Below are positions 26,554-37,224 of a stretch of 43,491 nucleotides of DNA, one piece after another. Both the position numbers and the translations under genes were made by a program. This DNA is from Burkholderiales bacterium Ga0074133 (GTDB lineage: Bacteria > Pseudomonadota > Gammaproteobacteria > Burkholderiales > Burkholderiaceae_C), in assembly GCA_001464865.1 (NCBI GenBank), contig LNEG01000166.1, forward strand, positions 1 to 43,491. The letters run 5' to 3'. The notes beneath the pieces are model-generated. The model searched no databases. It saw nothing but the letters and a program-made list of their open reading frames with translations, and had not been told where the DNA came from. Within the stretch, counting starts at the first letter, position 1; every line of letters starts with the position of its first letter.

Positions 26554-26886
26554 ATGACCCGGTTGAACATCGTCCTGCTGGTGGCCGTGATGGCCAGTGC
26601 GCTGTACCTGGTACACGTGCAGTACGAGTCGCGCCGCCTTTTCACGGAGCTGGACCGCACCACGGCCGAGGCACGCCGGCTGGAAACCGAGCACCAGCGC
26701 CTGCAGGTCGAAAAGCGGGCGCAGGCCACCCCGCTGCGGGTGGAGAAGATCGCCCGTTCCCAGCTCAACATGCGCACAGCCACCCCGGCCATCACGCAGT
26801 ACGTGTCCGATCCAAAGGGCGTGGCCACGGCGGTGCCAGCTGCTGCGGCTGCGTTCGCGCGGCCTGACGGAGCGGTGCAGCCATGA
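26554..26886 (+). CDS. ftsL: Cell division protein FtsL
   Basis: FtsL is a small bitopic membrane protein that forms the FtsQLB complex and activates FtsWI. The 110-residue protein has a single transmembrane segment directly at the N-terminus (about 4-20, NIVLLVAVMASALYLV) followed by a periplasmic leucine-zipper-like coiled coil (ESRRLFTELDRTTAEARRLETE). A Pro/Ala-rich tail ends the protein. The ATG lies 1 nt behind the rsmH stop and its stop overlaps ftsI (ATGA). The sequence is weakly conserved, as usual for FtsL; position in the cluster makes the call safe. Confidence 0.93.
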   Translation: MTRLNIVLLVAVMASALYLVHVQYESRRLFTELDRTTAEARRLETEHQRLQVEKRAQATPLRVEKIARSQLNMRTATPAITQYVSDPKGVATAVPAAAAAFARPDGAVQP

Positions 26887-28628
26887 GCCGCAGCGTGGTC
26901 TACACCGCCAGCCCGCTGCTGGCCAGCAAGACGCCCGTGTGGCGCAGCAAGTTCATCGTGGCCGTGATTGCGCTGGGCTTTCTGGGCCTGGGCGGCAGGG
27001 CCGCATACGTGCAAGTGTTCGGCAATGATTTCTTCCAGCGGCAGGGCGAAGTGCGCTTTGCCCGTACGCTGGAACTGCCGGCCAACCGCGGCAAGATTCT
27101 TGATCGCAATGGGTTGATCCTGGCCTCCAGCGTGCCAGCGGCCAGCATCTGGGCCATTCCAGAGGACGTGGATCAGGACAATCCCGAGGTGCGCACCAAG
27201 CTCAAGCAGCTGGCCAGGCTGCTCGACATGCCCCTGGCCGACCTCCACAAGAAGCTTGCCGACGAGGACAAAACCTTTGTCTGGATCAAGCGCCAGCTCG
27301 ACTGGGACGTGGGCCAGAAGATCACCGCACTGGATATCAAGGGCATTTACCAGCGCAAGGAATACAAGCGCCAGTATCCTGAGGGTGAGGCCGCTGCGCA
27401 TGTGGTGGGCTTCACCAATGTGGAAGACCAGGGCCAGGAAGGCATGGAGCTGGCCTTCAACAAGGCGCTGGGTGGCAAGCCCGGTTCGCGCCGCGTGATC
27501 AAGGACCGCCTGGGCCGCGTGGTTGAGGGTGTCGGCGAAACCGTGCCCCCGGTGGACGGCAAGGACATGCAACTGTCCATCGACAGCAAGGTGCAATTCT
27601 TTGCTTACCAGAAACTGCGCGACCAGGTGGCGGCGCACAAGGCCAAGGCCGGCAGCGTGGTGGTGCTTGATGCCCACACCGGCGAAGTGCTGGCCCTGGC
27701 CAACTACCCCAGCTACGTGCCCGACAAGCGCCAGAACCTCACCGGCGAGCAGCTGCGCAACCGCGCGCTTACCGACACCTTCGAGCCGGGCTCCACCATG
27801 AAGCCCATCACCATCGGTCTGGCGCTCGAATCCGGCCGCGTGCGGCCCGAGACGGTGGTGGATACCAACCCTGGCCGCATCAACATCACCGGCTCCACCA
27901 TCAGCGACACGCACAACTACGGCGTGCTCACGGTAGAGGGCGTGATCCAGAAGTCCAGCAACGTGGGCACCACCAAGCTGGCCATGCAGATGCCCGCCCG
28001 CGAGATGTGGGAGACCTTCTCGGCCGCCGGCTTTGGCCAGAAGCCGCAGATCGACTTCCCCGGTGCGGTCAGCGGCCGGCTGCGCCCCTACAAGAGCTGG
28101 CGCCCGGTGGAGCAGGCCACCATGTCGTACGGCTACGGCCTGTCGGCCAGCCTGTTCCAGATGGCGCGCTCGTACACCGTGTTCGCTAACGGCGGCCGCG
28201 TGATCCCCGCCACCATGCTCAAGACCGACCAGCTGGCCGTGGGCGTCCCCGTGTTTTCCGAGCGCACGGCCGACCAGGTGCGCAAGATGCTGCAGATGGC
28301 CGCCGGCCCAGGCGGCACCGGCCAGAAGGCACAGACCCTCGGTTACTCGGTCGGCGGAAAGTCGGGCACGGCGCGCAAGCAGGTGGGCAAGAACTACGCT
28401 GTCGGCAAGTACCGCGCCTGGTTCACGGGCATGGCGCCCATCGACAAGCCCCGCATCATCGTGGCGGTGATGATTGATGAGCCCAGCAACGGCGTGTACT
28501 ACGGCGGTGCCGTGGCCGCGCCAGTGTTCAGCGAAGTGGTGCAGCAGACGCTACGCATGATGGGCGTGCAGCCCGACATGGCCGTCAAGCCGCAGATCGT
28601 TGCCAATGCCGTGGAGGAGTCGCTGTGA
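26883..28628 (+). CDS. ftsI: Septal peptidoglycan transpeptidase FtsI (PBP3)
   Basis: FtsI cross-links septal peptidoglycan together with FtsW. The 581-residue protein has a short cytoplasmic tail, one membrane anchor (about 23-42), a PBP dimer domain with ANRGKILDRNG (67-77), and a transpeptidase domain. The three active-site motifs are intact: STMK (304-307, nucleophile Ser), SSN (358-360) and KSGT (493-496). Its ATG overlaps the ftsL stop, and its own stop overlaps the murE GTG. It is a target of beta-lactams such as aztreonam and piperacillin in related bacteria. Confidence 0.97.
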   Translation: MSRSVVYTASPLLASKTPVWRSKFIVAVIALGFLGLGGRAAYVQVFGNDFFQRQGEVRFARTLELPANRGKILDRNGLILASSVPAASIWAIPEDVDQDNPEVRTKLKQLARLLDMPLADLHKKLADEDKTFVWIKRQLDWDVGQKITALDIKGIYQRKEYKRQYPEGEAAAHVVGFTNVEDQGQEGMELAFNKALGGKPGSRRVIKDRLGRVVEGVGETVPPVDGKDMQLSIDSKVQFFAYQKLRDQVAAHKAKAGSVVVLDAHTGEVLALANYPSYVPDKRQNLTGEQLRNRALTDTFEPGSTMKPITIGLALESGRVRPETVVDTNPGRINITGSTISDTHNYGVLTVEGVIQKSSNVGTTKLAMQMPAREMWETFSAAGFGQKPQIDFPGAVSGRLRPYKSWRPVEQATMSYGYGLSASLFQMARSYTVFANGGRVIPATMLKTDQLAVGVPVFSERTADQVRKMLQMAAGPGGTGQKAQTLGYSVGGKSGTARKQVGKNYAVGKYRAWFTGMAPIDKPRIIVAVMIDEPSNGVYYGGAVAAPVFSEVVQQTLRMMGVQPDMAVKPQIVANAVEESL

Positions 28629-30151
28629 TCCTCGCCGCGCCTGCCATTGCGACGCTCGTCTCTGCATCCGCTGCGGTGGACTGGCTGCGCGCACGTGTCA
28701 CCGGCACGCTGCACACCGACAGCCGCCGCATCCAGCCCGGTGATGGCTTCATCGCCTGGCCCGGCGCCGCCACCGACGGGCGTGCCCATGTGGCCGATGC
28801 ACTGGTACGCGGTGCGACGGCCTGCCTGGTGGAGCAGGCCGGCGTGGAGGCCTTCGGTTTTGCGGGCGACCATCTGGCTGCGCTGTACGGTCTGAAGGCG
28901 GCTACGGGCCCCATTGCTGCGCAATGGTTTGGCGCGCCCACCCAACGCCTGGATGTCCTTGCGGTCACCGGCACCAACGGCAAGACCAGCACAGCATGGT
29001 GGCTCGCTGGTGCCATCAACGCGCTATCGAAAAAAGAGCTGCCAGGCAATCAGGGATGCGCGCTGGTAGGCACTTTGGGCTCTGGTGTTCCGCCAGAGCT
29101 CGAATCCACCGGCATGACCACGCCCGACCCGGTGCGTCTGCAGCGGGCGTTCAGCACGTTCGCGGCCGCCGGGCTGTGGGCCTGCGCCATCGAGGCATCG
29201 TCCATCGGCCTGGCCGAGGCGCGGCTCGATGGCACACAGATCCGCGTGGCGGTTTTCACCAATTTCACGCAAGACCACCTGGACTACCACGGCACTATGG
29301 CCGACTACTGGCTGGCCAAACGCGCGCTGTTCGACTGGCCGGGCTTGCAGGCGGCGGTGATCAACACCGACGACGCTGCCGGGCTGCAACTGCATGGCGA
29401 GTTGCGCGGTGGCAGCCTGGACCTGTGGTCCGTGTCGGCGCATGGCGCCGCCCGTCTGATGGCGCGAGACATCACGCTGGGCGCGCAGGGCCTGCAGTTC
29501 ACCGTGGTGGAGTACGGCGCAGGCCAGCATCTGCTGCAGACGCAGGTCATCGGCCACTACAACGTGCAGAACCTGCTGGGCGTGATTGCCACGCTGCGCA
29601 GCCGCGGCGTGCCGCTGGATGCGGCCGTCCAGGCGTGCGCGGGCCTGGCGCCCGTTCCCGGGCGCATGCAGCGCCTGGTGGCGCGAGGCCAGCCCCTGGT
29701 GGCGGTGGACTACGCCCACACGCCCGATGCACTCGACAAGGCTCTGCAGGCGCTGCGCCCCCTGGCGCAGGAGCGCAACGGCCAGCTGTGGTGCGTGTTC
29801 GGTTGCGGCGGCGACCGCGATGCCGGCAAGCGCCCGCTGATGGGCGCGGTGGCGCAGCAGCATGCCGACCGGGTGCTGGTGACCAGCGACAACCCGCGCA
29901 GCGAAGACCCTGCTGCCATAGTCCACCAGGTTCTGCAGGGCACGATTGCCGGCACCACCGTCAGCGCCGAGCTGGACCGCGCTCGCGCCATTGCGCAGGC
30001 CGTGGCTGCCGCGGCGCCGCAAGACGTGGTGCTGATCGCCGGCAAGGGCCACGAAGACACGCAGGAAACCGCAGGCGTGCGCCAGCCGTTCTCGGACATG
30101 GCCCACGCGCAATCCGCGCTGCGCGCCCGGGGAGCCACCACATGGGCATGA
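28625..30151 (+). CDS. murE: UDP-MurNAc-tripeptide synthetase MurE (meso-DAP type)
   Basis: MurE adds meso-diaminopimelate to UDP-MurNAc-L-Ala-D-Glu in the cytoplasm. The 508-residue protein has an N-terminal UDP-binding domain (HTDSRRIQPGDGFIA), the ATP motif GTNGKTS (116-122), TNFTQDHLDYHG in the central domain, and DNPRSEDP near the C-terminus. DNPR is the meso-DAP specificity motif, so the peptidoglycan is of the DAP type. GTG at 28625 overlaps the ftsI stop by 4 nt. Residues 132-149 are encoded by a copy of the 49-nt element and look like a small insertion after the ATP motif compared with the E. coli enzyme. Confidence 0.97.
   Translation: MILAAPAIATLVSASAAVDWLRARVTGTLHTDSRRIQPGDGFIAWPGAATDGRAHVADALVRGATACLVEQAGVEAFGFAGDHLAALYGLKAATGPIAAQWFGAPTQRLDVLAVTGTNGKTSTAWWLAGAINALSKKELPGNQGCALVGTLGSGVPPELESTGMTTPDPVRLQRAFSTFAAAGLWACAIEASSIGLAEARLDGTQIRVAVFTNFTQDHLDYHGTMADYWLAKRALFDWPGLQAAVINTDDAAGLQLHGELRGGSLDLWSVSAHGAARLMARDITLGAQGLQFTVVEYGAGQHLLQTQVIGHYNVQNLLGVIATLRSRGVPLDAAVQACAGLAPVPGRMQRLVARGQPLVAVDYAHTPDALDKALQALRPLAQERNGQLWCVFGCGGDRDAGKRPLMGAVAQQHADRVLVTSDNPRSEDPAAIVHQVLQGTIAGTTVSAELDRARAIAQAVAAAAPQDVVLIAGKGHEDTQETAGVRQPFSDMAHAQSALRARGATTWA
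29022..29070 (+). repeat. 49-nt dispersed element inside murE
   Basis: CGCTAT, 8 nt, GAGC, 26 nt, G-T-AGG. It shares AGCTGCCAGG and GCGCTGG-type blocks with other copies. It encodes NALSKKELPGNQGCALVG just after the ATP-binding motif; the frame is kept. Confidence 0.6.
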
Positions 30152-31635
30152 CCGCGACTCCTCCGATGAATCTGATGAACTTGATGACCCTGAGCGAGGC
30201 CTTCGCCCTGGTGCGCCAGCGCGTGCCTGCCGCGCGGCTGGTGGGTGACGGCGCGACACTCCTCACGCGCGTGCACACCGACACGCGCAGCCTGCAAGCC
30301 GGCGACCTGTTCGTGGCACTCAAGGGTGAACGCTTCGATGCCAACGCGTTTTTGACCGACGCGCGCGCGGGCGGTGCCTCTGCAGCCATCGCCCATGGTG
30401 GCCTGGAAGCGGCAGGGCTGGCAGGCATTGAGGTGCCCGATACCCTGGCCGCGCTCGGCGCTCTGGCCACCGGCTGGCGCGCCGGCTTCAGCCTGCCGCT
30501 GATCGGCGTGACCGGCAGCAATGGCAAGACCACCGTGACGCAGATGGTGGCGTCCATCCTCAAGGCCTGGAAGGGCGATGCAGCCTTTGCCACGCAAGGC
30601 AATTTCAACAACGACATCGGCGTGCCGCTGATGCTGATGCGCCTGCGCGCCACACACACCGCAGCGGTGATCGAGATGGGCATGAACCACCCGGGCGAAA
30701 TCGCCCGTCTGGCGGCCATGGCACAGCCCACGGTGGCGCTGGTCAACAACGCGCAGCGTGAGCACCTGGAATTCATGCACACCGTGGAAGCGGTGGCGCG
30801 CGAGAACGGCTCGGTGTTTGCCAGCCTGCCCGCACATGGCGTGGCCGTGTTCCCTGCGGGCGATGAATACACCCCCCTGTGGTGCAGCCTGGCGCAGGGC
30901 CGCCGCTGCATGACCTTTGGTGCGGGTGGCGACGTGACCTGCCGCAGCGCAGCGTGGAAAAACGGCGCGTGGGCCGCCACGCTGGGCACGCCGCAGGGCG
31001 ACGTGGATGTGCGCCTGCACATCGCCGGCCGGCACAACGTCACCAACGCCGTGGCCGCCACGGCCTGTGCGCTGGCTGCGGGCGTGCCGCTTGCCGCCAT
31101 TGCCGAGGGGCTGGGCGGCTTCGCACCGGTCAAGGGCCGCTCGCGTGCGTTCAGCGTGCAGTGCGCGGGCCGCGAGATCACCGTGGTGGACGACACGTAC
31201 AACGCCAACCCCGACTCCATGCGCGCTGCCATCGACGTGCTGGCCGAGCTGCCCGCACCGCAATGGCTGGTGGTAGGTGACATGGGCGAGGTGGGCGACC
31301 AGGGCCCGCAGTTTCATTCCGAGGCCGGTGCGCATGCGCGTGCTGCGGGCATCCACCATCTCTTTGCGCTGGGCACCTTATCGGCCCACACCGCAGCCTC
31401 CTTCGGGTCCGCTGCCCGCCACTTCGACAGCATGGATGCCTTGCTGGCCGCCGTCAAGGAAGCGTTGCCCGGCGCCGGCAGCGTGCTCGTCAAGGGCTCG
31501 CGCTTCATGGCGATGGAGCGGGTGGTGGAAGCCATCGCCGCGGCAGGGCGGGCAGCGCACAGCCCGCAAGAGCCCGGACAGAACAACAACAAGCAGAAAG
31601 ACACGCTGGAGGGAACCCATGGCGCAACCCACTGA
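30142..31635 (+). CDS. murF: UDP-MurNAc-pentapeptide synthetase MurF
   Basis: MurF adds D-Ala-D-Ala to the UDP-MurNAc-tripeptide. The 497-residue protein has a UDP-binding domain with HTDTRSLQAGDLFVALKGE, the ATP loop TGSNGKTT, TQGNFNNDIGVP and EMGMNHPGEI, and a C-terminal domain with DDTYNANPDSM and GDMGEVG. ATG at 30142 has GGGGAG about 8 nt upstream and overlaps the murE stop region; an ATG 6 nt later would overlap by 4 nt and is an alternative. The C-terminal 25 residues are Gln/Asn/Lys-rich and not conserved. Confidence 0.97.
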   Translation: MGMTATPPMNLMNLMTLSEAFALVRQRVPAARLVGDGATLLTRVHTDTRSLQAGDLFVALKGERFDANAFLTDARAGGASAAIAHGGLEAAGLAGIEVPDTLAALGALATGWRAGFSLPLIGVTGSNGKTTVTQMVASILKAWKGDAAFATQGNFNNDIGVPLMLMRLRATHTAAVIEMGMNHPGEIARLAAMAQPTVALVNNAQREHLEFMHTVEAVARENGSVFASLPAHGVAVFPAGDEYTPLWCSLAQGRRCMTFGAGGDVTCRSAAWKNGAWAATLGTPQGDVDVRLHIAGRHNVTNAVAATACALAAGVPLAAIAEGLGGFAPVKGRSRAFSVQCAGREITVVDDTYNANPDSMRAAIDVLAELPAPQWLVVGDMGEVGDQGPQFHSEAGAHARAAGIHHLFALGTLSAHTAASFGSAARHFDSMDALLAAVKEALPGAGSVLVKGSRFMAMERVVEAIAAAGRAAHSPQEPGQNNNKQKDTLEGTHGATH

Positions 31636-31680
31636 CACCACACGCTCTGGCCCGGTCACGCCCACCTCGCGAGGTGCCGC

Positions 31681-32859
31681 ATGCTGCTGATGCTGTCGCA
31701 ATGGCTGCAGGGCCTGTCACCCGAACTCGGGTTCTTCCGGGTGTTCCAGTACCTCACGTTCCGCGCGCTCATGGCTGCGGTGACGGCGTTGCTCATCGGT
31801 CTGGTGGCGGGCCCCAAGGTGATCCGCGTGCTCACCTCGCTCAAGATCGGTCAGCCCATCCGCGGCTATGCGATGCAGACGCACCTGTCCAAGAGCGGCA
31901 CGCCCACCATGGGTGGTGTGCTCATCCTGCTGTCGATCGCCATTTCGACCCTGCTGTGGTTCGACCTGTCCAACCGGTTCGTGTGGATCGTGCTCATCGT
32001 CACGCTGGGCTTTGGCGCGATTGGCTGGGTGGACGACTGGCGCAAGGTGGTCAACAAGGACCCCGAGGGCATGCGTTCGCGCGAGAAGTATTTCTGGCAG
32101 TCCGTGATCGGGCTGGTGGCGGCGCTGTACCTGGTGTTCAGCATTTCCGAGAACTCCAACGCCCGCGTGTTCGAGCTGTTCATCAGTTGGGTGCAGTCGG
32201 GCTTCTCGCTGGACCTGCCACCCAAGGCGGGCTTGCAGCTACCGTTCTTCAAGGAAATCAGCTACCCGTTGGGCGTGCTCGGTTTCGTGATCCTGACCTA
32301 TCTGGTTATCGTGGGGTCGAGCAACGCTGTCAACCTGACCGACGGGCTCGATGGCCTTGCCATCATGCCGGTGGTGATGGTGGGCTCGGCGCTGGGCGTG
32401 TTCGCGTACGTCACGGGCAGCTCGGTGTATTCCAAGTACCTGTTCTTTCCGCACATTCCCGGCTCGGGCGAGCTGCTGATCTTCTGCGCGGCCATGGCCG
32501 GTGCGGGGCTGGCTTTCCTGTGGTTCAACGCGCATCCCGCCCAGGTCTTCATGGGTGACGTGGGCGCGCTGGCACTGGGCGCGGCGCTGGGCACCATTGC
32601 CGTCATCGTGCGGCAGGAAATCGTGCTGGCCATCATGGGCGGCATCTTCGTGGTCGAGGCGCTGTCGGTGATGCTGCAGGTGATGTGGTTCAAGTACACC
32701 AAGCGCCGCTACGGCGAAGGCCGCCGCCTGCTGAAGATGGCACCCCTGCACCACCACTTTGAAAAGAGCGGCTGGAAGGAAACGCAGGTCGTCGTGCGCT
32801 TCTGGATCATCACCATGCTGCTGTGCCTGGTGGGCCTGTCGACCCTGAAACTGCGATGA
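31681..32859 (+). CDS. mraY: Phospho-N-acetylmuramoyl-pentapeptide transferase MraY
   Basis: MraY transfers phospho-MurNAc-pentapeptide to undecaprenyl phosphate, making lipid I at the inner membrane. The 392-residue protein has about ten transmembrane helices and all signature loops: [17 protein letters not shown] (Mg-binding DD pair), [19 protein letters not shown] and [12 protein letters not shown] at 31681 has a GAGGTG site 7 nt upstream. The 45-bp gap after murF is the longest in the mur part of the cluster. Its TGA overlaps the ATG of the long murD frame. Confidence 0.97.
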   Translation: MLLMLSQWLQGLSPELGFFRVFQYLTFRALMAAVTALLIGLVAGPKVIRVLTSLKIGQPIRGYAMQTHLSKSGTPTMGGVLILLSIAISTLLWFDLSNRFVWIVLIVTLGFGAIGWVDDWRKVVNKDPEGMRSREKYFWQSVIGLVAALYLVFSISENSNARVFELFISWVQSGFSLDLPPKAGLQLPFFKEISYPLGVLGFVILTYLVIVGSSNAVNLTDGLDGLAIMPVVMVGSALGVFAYVTGSSVYSKYLFFPHIPGSGELLIFCAAMAGAGLAFLWFNAHPAQVFMGDVGALALGAALGTIAVIVRQEIVLAIMGGIFVVEALSVMLQVMWFKYTKRRYGEGRRLLKMAPLHHHFEKSGWKETQVVVRFWIITMLLCLVGLSTLKLR

Positions 32860-34883
32860 ACGCCAGCGACTCCCTCCGTCCCCTGCCACCCCTTGGCGCT
32901 GCCGTGCCCGAGGGTGTGGTCACGCCTGCGCCCGCGGTCACCGACGCGGGCGAACTGCAGCGCGCAGAAGATGGCGGTGCGGTGGGGGCAGCAGCCGGTG
33001 TGGATGAGGCGATGGGGCTCCATGCCGGGCAGCCCGTACCAGAGGGCTTCGATGCCGCGGGGGAAGTCGCCGACTCTTCAGACGCCGCCGCGGGCATGCC
33101 CGCGGATGGCGAACCCGGGGCGCCAGCCGACCCTGTGGCTCAGCCCGAACCCGCGGTCGCGGAGGCCGAAACTGTAGTCGCACAGCCGCAGCTGACAGCG
33201 GCGCGGGATGCCGCAGCGTTCGTGGCACAGATCTTTGCCGACGTGGCTGCACCTGAGGTGGCCGCGCCGCCCGAACTGCCACCCGATAGCGACGCCGCCG
33301 CGGACGAAACCGAAGTTCCGGACGCACCCCCGCAGCCCGTGGGTCGCCCCGGCGAGGGCATGGCTCCGCTGGAAGGGCAGAACATCCTCATCCTGGGCCT
33401 TGGGGCCTCGGGCGTGGCCATGGCGCGCTGGTGCGTGCGCTGCGGTGCCCGCCAGGTCACGGTGGCCGACACGCGCGCGGCGCCGCCCCAGTTGCCTGCC
33501 CTGCAGCAGGAGCTGCCGCAGGTGCGCTTTGTGCCGGGTGCGTTCGACGCTGCTCTGGTCGATGGGCAAGACCTGCACGCCGTCTACCGCTCGCCCGGCC
33601 TCAGTCCGGCAGTGGTTGCTCCTGTAGTGATAGCAGCTAAGGAAAATGGAATAAGCGCTGGCGGCGAATTGAGCCTGTTTTCTGCGGGTCTTTCCTTCCT
33701 GCAGGCATCGCACGGCTACGCGCCGGCGGTGCTGGCGATTACCGGCACCAACGGCAAGACCACGGTGACCTCGCTCACCGGGCAGCTGGTGGAACGCTCC
33801 GGCAAGCGCGTGGCGGTGGCCGGCAACATCGGCCCCACGCTGCTCGACACGCTGGCAGCCCGCATCGACGCCGGCACGCTGCCCGACGCATGGGTGCTGG
33901 AGCTCTCCAGTTTTCAGCTCGACGAGATCACGGGCTTTGAGCCCACGGCCGCCACGGTGCTCAACATCACGCAGGACCACCTGGACTGGCACGGCGACAT
34001 GGCCGCCTACGCCGCAGCCAAGGCCCGCATCTTTGGCGAAACCGGGTTGATGATCCTCAACCGCGAGGATGAGGCAGTCATGCGGATGCTGCCGACTCCA
34101 GTGAAGGTCAAGCTGCAGAAACCCCAGGTGCGCGAGCACATCACCTTCGGTGCCGACATGCCTCGCCGCCCCGGTGACTTCGGTATCGAAGTGGTCAGCG
34201 GCATGCCCTGGCTGGTGCGTGCCATGGATGCCGATGAAACCCGCAAGCGCAGCCGCCAGGCGCAGGATGAAGACCTGCACATCCAGCGCCTGATGCCCGC
34301 CGATGCACTGCGCATCCGCGGCCGGCACAACGCGGTCAATGCGCTGGCCGCACTGGCGCTGGCATCTGCCGCCGGCTGCACCCTGGCCCCCATGCTGTAC
34401 GGCCTGCGCGAGTACCGCGGCGAGCCGCACCGTGTGGAGCCAGTGGCCATCATCAACGGCGTGGAGTATTTCGACGACAGCAAGGGCACCAATGTGGGCG
34501 CCACCGTGGCGGCCCTCACCGGCCTGGGCGCCGAGCGCCGGCTGGTGGTCATCCTGGGGGGCGAAGGCAAGGGACAGGACTTTGCCCCGCTGGCAGCCCC
34601 CGTGGCTCGCTTTGCGCGGGCCGTGGTGCTGATCGGGCGGGACGCGCCGCTGATCCGTGCCGCGCTGGCCGATGCCGGCGTAGCACTGGTCGATGCAGCC
34701 ACGCTGCCCGAGGCCGTGCAGCTGGCGTCACGTCGCGCCCACCACGGCGACGCCGTGCTCATGTCACCGGCCTGCGCCAGTTTTGACATGTTCAGGGATT
34801 ACGAACACCGTGCCCACGTCTTCTGCGACACGGTACGCAGCCTGGCGGACGACGCCGGCGTTTCGCTGGAGGGCAGGGCATGA
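32856..34883 (+). CDS. murD: UDP-MurNAc-L-Ala-D-Glu ligase MurD with an N-terminal extension
   Basis: MurD adds D-glutamate to UDP-MurNAc-L-Ala. From the ATG at 32856, which overlaps the mraY stop as ATGA, the product is 675 residues. The first 168 are rich in Ala, Pro, Glu and Asp and are followed by a canonical MurD core beginning [18 protein letters not shown]. Core motifs are [39 protein letters not shown] and [12 protein letters not shown]. MurD is normally 440-510 residues. A start at 33360 (codon 169) would give a 507-residue protein; the perfect overlap with mraY favours the long form, but this is not proven. Residues 254-270 come from a 49-nt element. Confidence 0.93.
   Translation: MNASDSLRPLPPLGAAVPEGVVTPAPAVTDAGELQRAEDGGAVGAAAGVDEAMGLHAGQPVPEGFDAAGEVADSSDAAAGMPADGEPGAPADPVAQPEPAVAEAETVVAQPQLTAARDAAAFVAQIFADVAAPEVAAPPELPPDSDAAADETEVPDAPPQPVGRPGEGMAPLEGQNILILGLGASGVAMARWCVRCGARQVTVADTRAAPPQLPALQQELPQVRFVPGAFDAALVDGQDLHAVYRSPGLSPAVVAPVVIAAKENGISAGGELSLFSAGLSFLQASHGYAPAVLAITGTNGKTTVTSLTGQLVERSGKRVAVAGNIGPTLLDTLAARIDAGTLPDAWVLELSSFQLDEITGFEPTAATVLNITQDHLDWHGDMAAYAAAKARIFGETGLMILNREDEAVMRMLPTPVKVKLQKPQVREHITFGADMPRRPGDFGIEVVSGMPWLVRAMDADETRKRSRQAQDEDLHIQRLMPADALRIRGRHNAVNALAALALASAAGCTLAPMLYGLREYRGEPHRVEPVAIINGVEYFDDSKGTNVGATVAALTGLGAERRLVVILGGEGKGQDFAPLAAPVARFARAVVLIGRDAPLIRAALADAGVALVDAATLPEAVQLASRRAHHGDAVLMSPACASFDMFRDYEHRAHVFCDTVRSLADDAGVSLEGRA
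33617..33665 (+). repeat. 49-nt dispersed element inside murD
   Basis: TGCTCC, 8 nt, TAGC, 26 nt, GCGGC. It shares TGCTCCT, TGATAGC and AATAAGCGCTGG with the intergenic hslU-side copy. It encodes [17 protein letters not shown], in the region where E. coli MurD has HPSLSAAADAGIEIVG, with no length change. Confidence 0.75.
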
Positions 34884-36157
34884 CCGCTCCTGCCAGTCAG
34901 GGAAACTTCATGCAACGCACCAGCGCGTGGTTCTCGGCACTCACCGGCCAGGGCGGCGAGGTGCTGCCCGTGCGCGTGGGGGGCACCGAATACCGCCGTG
35001 CCACGGGCACCACACCCGCGAGCGTGCTGGGCTTTGACCAGGCGCTGCTGTGGGTGGTGGTGGCGCTGCTGGCCTGGGGCCTGGTGATGGTGTATTCCGC
35101 CTCGATTGCGATGCCGGACAACCCGCGCTTTGCCAACTACGCCTCCACGCACTTCCTGACCCGGCACATGATGTACCTGGTGGTGGGCTTTGTGGCGGCG
35201 CTGCTGGCCTTCCAGATACCCATGGCGGTGTGGGAGCGCATGGCGCCGTGGCTCTTTGTGTTTGCCCTGGTGCTGCTGATTGCCGTGCTCATTCCGGGCG
35301 TAGGCAAGGTGGTCAATGGTGCGCGCCGCTGGCTGTCGTTCGGACCCATCGGCTTCCAGCCGTCCGAGGTGGCCAAGTTTGCCGTGCTCATCTATGCCGC
35401 CGACTACATGGTGCGCAAGATGGAAGTGAAAGAACGGTTCTTCCGCGCCGTGCTGCCCATGGGCGCTGCCGTGGCTGTTGTGGGTGTGCTGCTGCTGGCC
35501 GAGCCCGACATGGGCGCCTTCATGGTGGTGGCGGTGATCGCCATGGGCATCCTTTTCCTGGGTGGCGTCAACGCACGCATGTTCTTCCTGATCGCGGCCA
35601 TCCTTGTCGGCGCCTTCGCCCTCATGATTGCCAGCTCGCCCTGGCGGCGGGAACGTGTGTTCGCGTATCTGGACCCGTTCAGCGAGGCGCATGCGCTGGG
35701 CAAGGGCTACCAGCTGTCGCACTCGCTGATCGCCATCGGCCGTGGAGAGGTCTTCGGCGTGGGCCTGGGCGGCAGCGTCGAGAAGCTGCACTGGCTGCCC
35801 GAAGCCCACACCGACTTCCTGCTGGCCGTCATCGGCGAAGAGTTCGGCCTGGTGGGCGTGCTCACGCTGATCGTTATGTTCTTGTGGATGACCCGCCGCA
35901 TCATGCACATCGGCCGCCAGGCCATTGCGCTGGACCGCGTGTTCTCGGGCCTCGTGGCGCAGGGCGTGGCCATCTGGATCGGGTTCCAGGCCTTCATCAA
36001 CATGGGCGTGAACCTGGGCGCGCTGCCGACCAAGGGGCTCACCCTGCCGCTGATGAGCTTTGGGGGGTCGGCGATCCTGATGAATCTGGTAGCGCTGGCG
36101 GTGGTGCTGAGGGTGGATTACGAGAACAAACTACTCATGCGCGGAGGCCGCGTATGA
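34880..36157 (+). CDS. ftsW: Septal peptidoglycan glycosyltransferase FtsW
   Basis: FtsW (SEDS family) polymerises septal glycan with FtsI. The 425-residue protein has a cytoplasmic N-terminus of about 55 residues and ten predicted transmembrane helices. It shows [53 protein letters not shown] and [19 protein letters not shown], all SEDS signatures. The conserved Asp of the catalytic loop is in AEPDMG. ATG at 34880 overlaps the murD stop; ATG at codon 11 (MQRTSAW) is a possible alternative. It ends overlapping murG. Confidence 0.96.
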   Translation: MTAPASQGNFMQRTSAWFSALTGQGGEVLPVRVGGTEYRRATGTTPASVLGFDQALLWVVVALLAWGLVMVYSASIAMPDNPRFANYASTHFLTRHMMYLVVGFVAALLAFQIPMAVWERMAPWLFVFALVLLIAVLIPGVGKVVNGARRWLSFGPIGFQPSEVAKFAVLIYAADYMVRKMEVKERFFRAVLPMGAAVAVVGVLLLAEPDMGAFMVVAVIAMGILFLGGVNARMFFLIAAILVGAFALMIASSPWRRERVFAYLDPFSEAHALGKGYQLSHSLIAIGRGEVFGVGLGGSVEKLHWLPEAHTDFLLAVIGEEFGLVGVLTLIVMFLWMTRRIMHIGRQAIALDRVFSGLVAQGVAIWIGFQAFINMGVNLGALPTKGLTLPLMSFGGSAILMNLVALAVVLRVDYENKLLMRGGRV

Positions 36158-37224
36158 GCACGCAAAAGACTGCCCTCATCATGGCCGGTGGCACCGGTGG
36201 CCACATCTTCCCGGGCCTGGCCGTGGCCGAGGAACTGCGCACGCGCGGCTGGCGCGTGCACTGGCTGGGCGCCCCTGGCAGCATGGAGTCGCGCATCGTT
36301 CCCACGCACGGCTTCCCGCTCGAGCTGATCGACTTTGGCGGTGTGCGCGGCAAGGGCATCGTCACGCTGGCCCTTTTGCCCCTGCGCCTGCTCCGCGCCT
36401 TCTGGCAGGCGCTGCAGGTCGTGCGACGCGTCAAGCCCGACGTGGTGGTGGGCCTGGGCGGCTACATCACCTTTCCCGGCGGGATGATGGGTGTGCTGTG
36501 GGGCAAGCCATTGGTGCTCCACGAGCAGAACTCGGTGGCGGGCATGGCCAACAAGGTGCTGGCCGGTGTGGCCGACCGCGTATTCACCGCATTCCCCGAA
36601 GTGTTCCCGAAGGGCCAGTGGGTGGGCAACCCGCTGCGTGCAGCTTTCACACGGCAGCCGGGACCTGCAGAACGCTTTGCCAGCCGTACCGGCCCGTTGC
36701 GGCTGCTGGTGGTCGGCGGCAGCCTGGGCGCTCGCGCACTCAACGAGATGGTGCCCAAGGCCATCGCGCTGATCCCGGCTGATCGCCGCCCGCTGGTGGT
36801 TCACCAGAGCGGTGCCACGCAGATCGAATCACTGCGCGCCAACTACACGGCGGCCGGTGTGGATGCAGAACTCACGCCTTTCATCGAGGACACCGCCAGC
36901 GCCTTTGCCGCGGCCGACATGATTGTGTGCCGCGCCGGTGCCAGCACCGTGACCGAAATCGCCGCGGTGGGTGCAGCGGCCGTGTTTGTGCCATTCCCTT
37001 CCGCTGTGGATGACCACCAGACTACCAACGCCCAGTTCCTGGTGGACGCGGGCGGCGGCTGGCTGGTGCAGCAGCGAGACCTGACCGCCGAAATGCTGGC
37101 AGATATGCTATTGAATACAGAGCGCTCCACCCTTATGGAAAAAGCGCTTCACGCCAAAAACATGCAAAAAATCAACGCCACCCGCGAAGTGGTGACTGCC
37201 TGCGAGGAGCTGGCACAACCATGA
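36154..37224 (+). CDS. murG: UDP-GlcNAc transferase MurG
   Basis: MurG adds GlcNAc to lipid I, forming lipid II at the inner face of the membrane. The 356-residue GT-B protein has the N-terminal [59 protein letters not shown] and the donor site [24 protein letters not shown] with [11 protein letters not shown] at 36154 has GGAGG upstream and overlaps the ftsW stop. Near the C-terminus, residues 318-334 come from the 49-nt element, at about the same length as in the E. coli enzyme. Confidence 0.97.
   Translation: MSTQKTALIMAGGTGGHIFPGLAVAEELRTRGWRVHWLGAPGSMESRIVPTHGFPLELIDFGGVRGKGIVTLALLPLRLLRAFWQALQVVRRVKPDVVVGLGGYITFPGGMMGVLWGKPLVLHEQNSVAGMANKVLAGVADRVFTAFPEVFPKGQWVGNPLRAAFTRQPGPAERFASRTGPLRLLVVGGSLGARALNEMVPKAIALIPADRRPLVVHQSGATQIESLRANYTAAGVDAELTPFIEDTASAFAAADMIVCRAGASTVTEIAAVGAAAVFVPFPSAVDDHQTTNAQFLVDAGGGWLVQQRDLTAEMLADMLLNTERSTLMEKALHAKNMQKINATREVVTACEELAQP
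37106..37154 (+). repeat. 49-nt dispersed element inside murG
   Basis: TGCTAT, 8 nt, GAGC, 26 nt, CACGC. It contains the near-palindromic pair AGCGCT ... AAGCGCTT, a recurrent feature of this element. It encodes [17 protein letters not shown] near the MurG C-terminus. Confidence 0.65.

Noticed and set aside
28924-30141. Upstream open frame that would lengthen MurF to over 900 residues
   Set aside because: It overlaps murE in another frame and has Arg/Ala/Gly-rich shadow composition. MurF begins at 30142 with a proper ribosome site.
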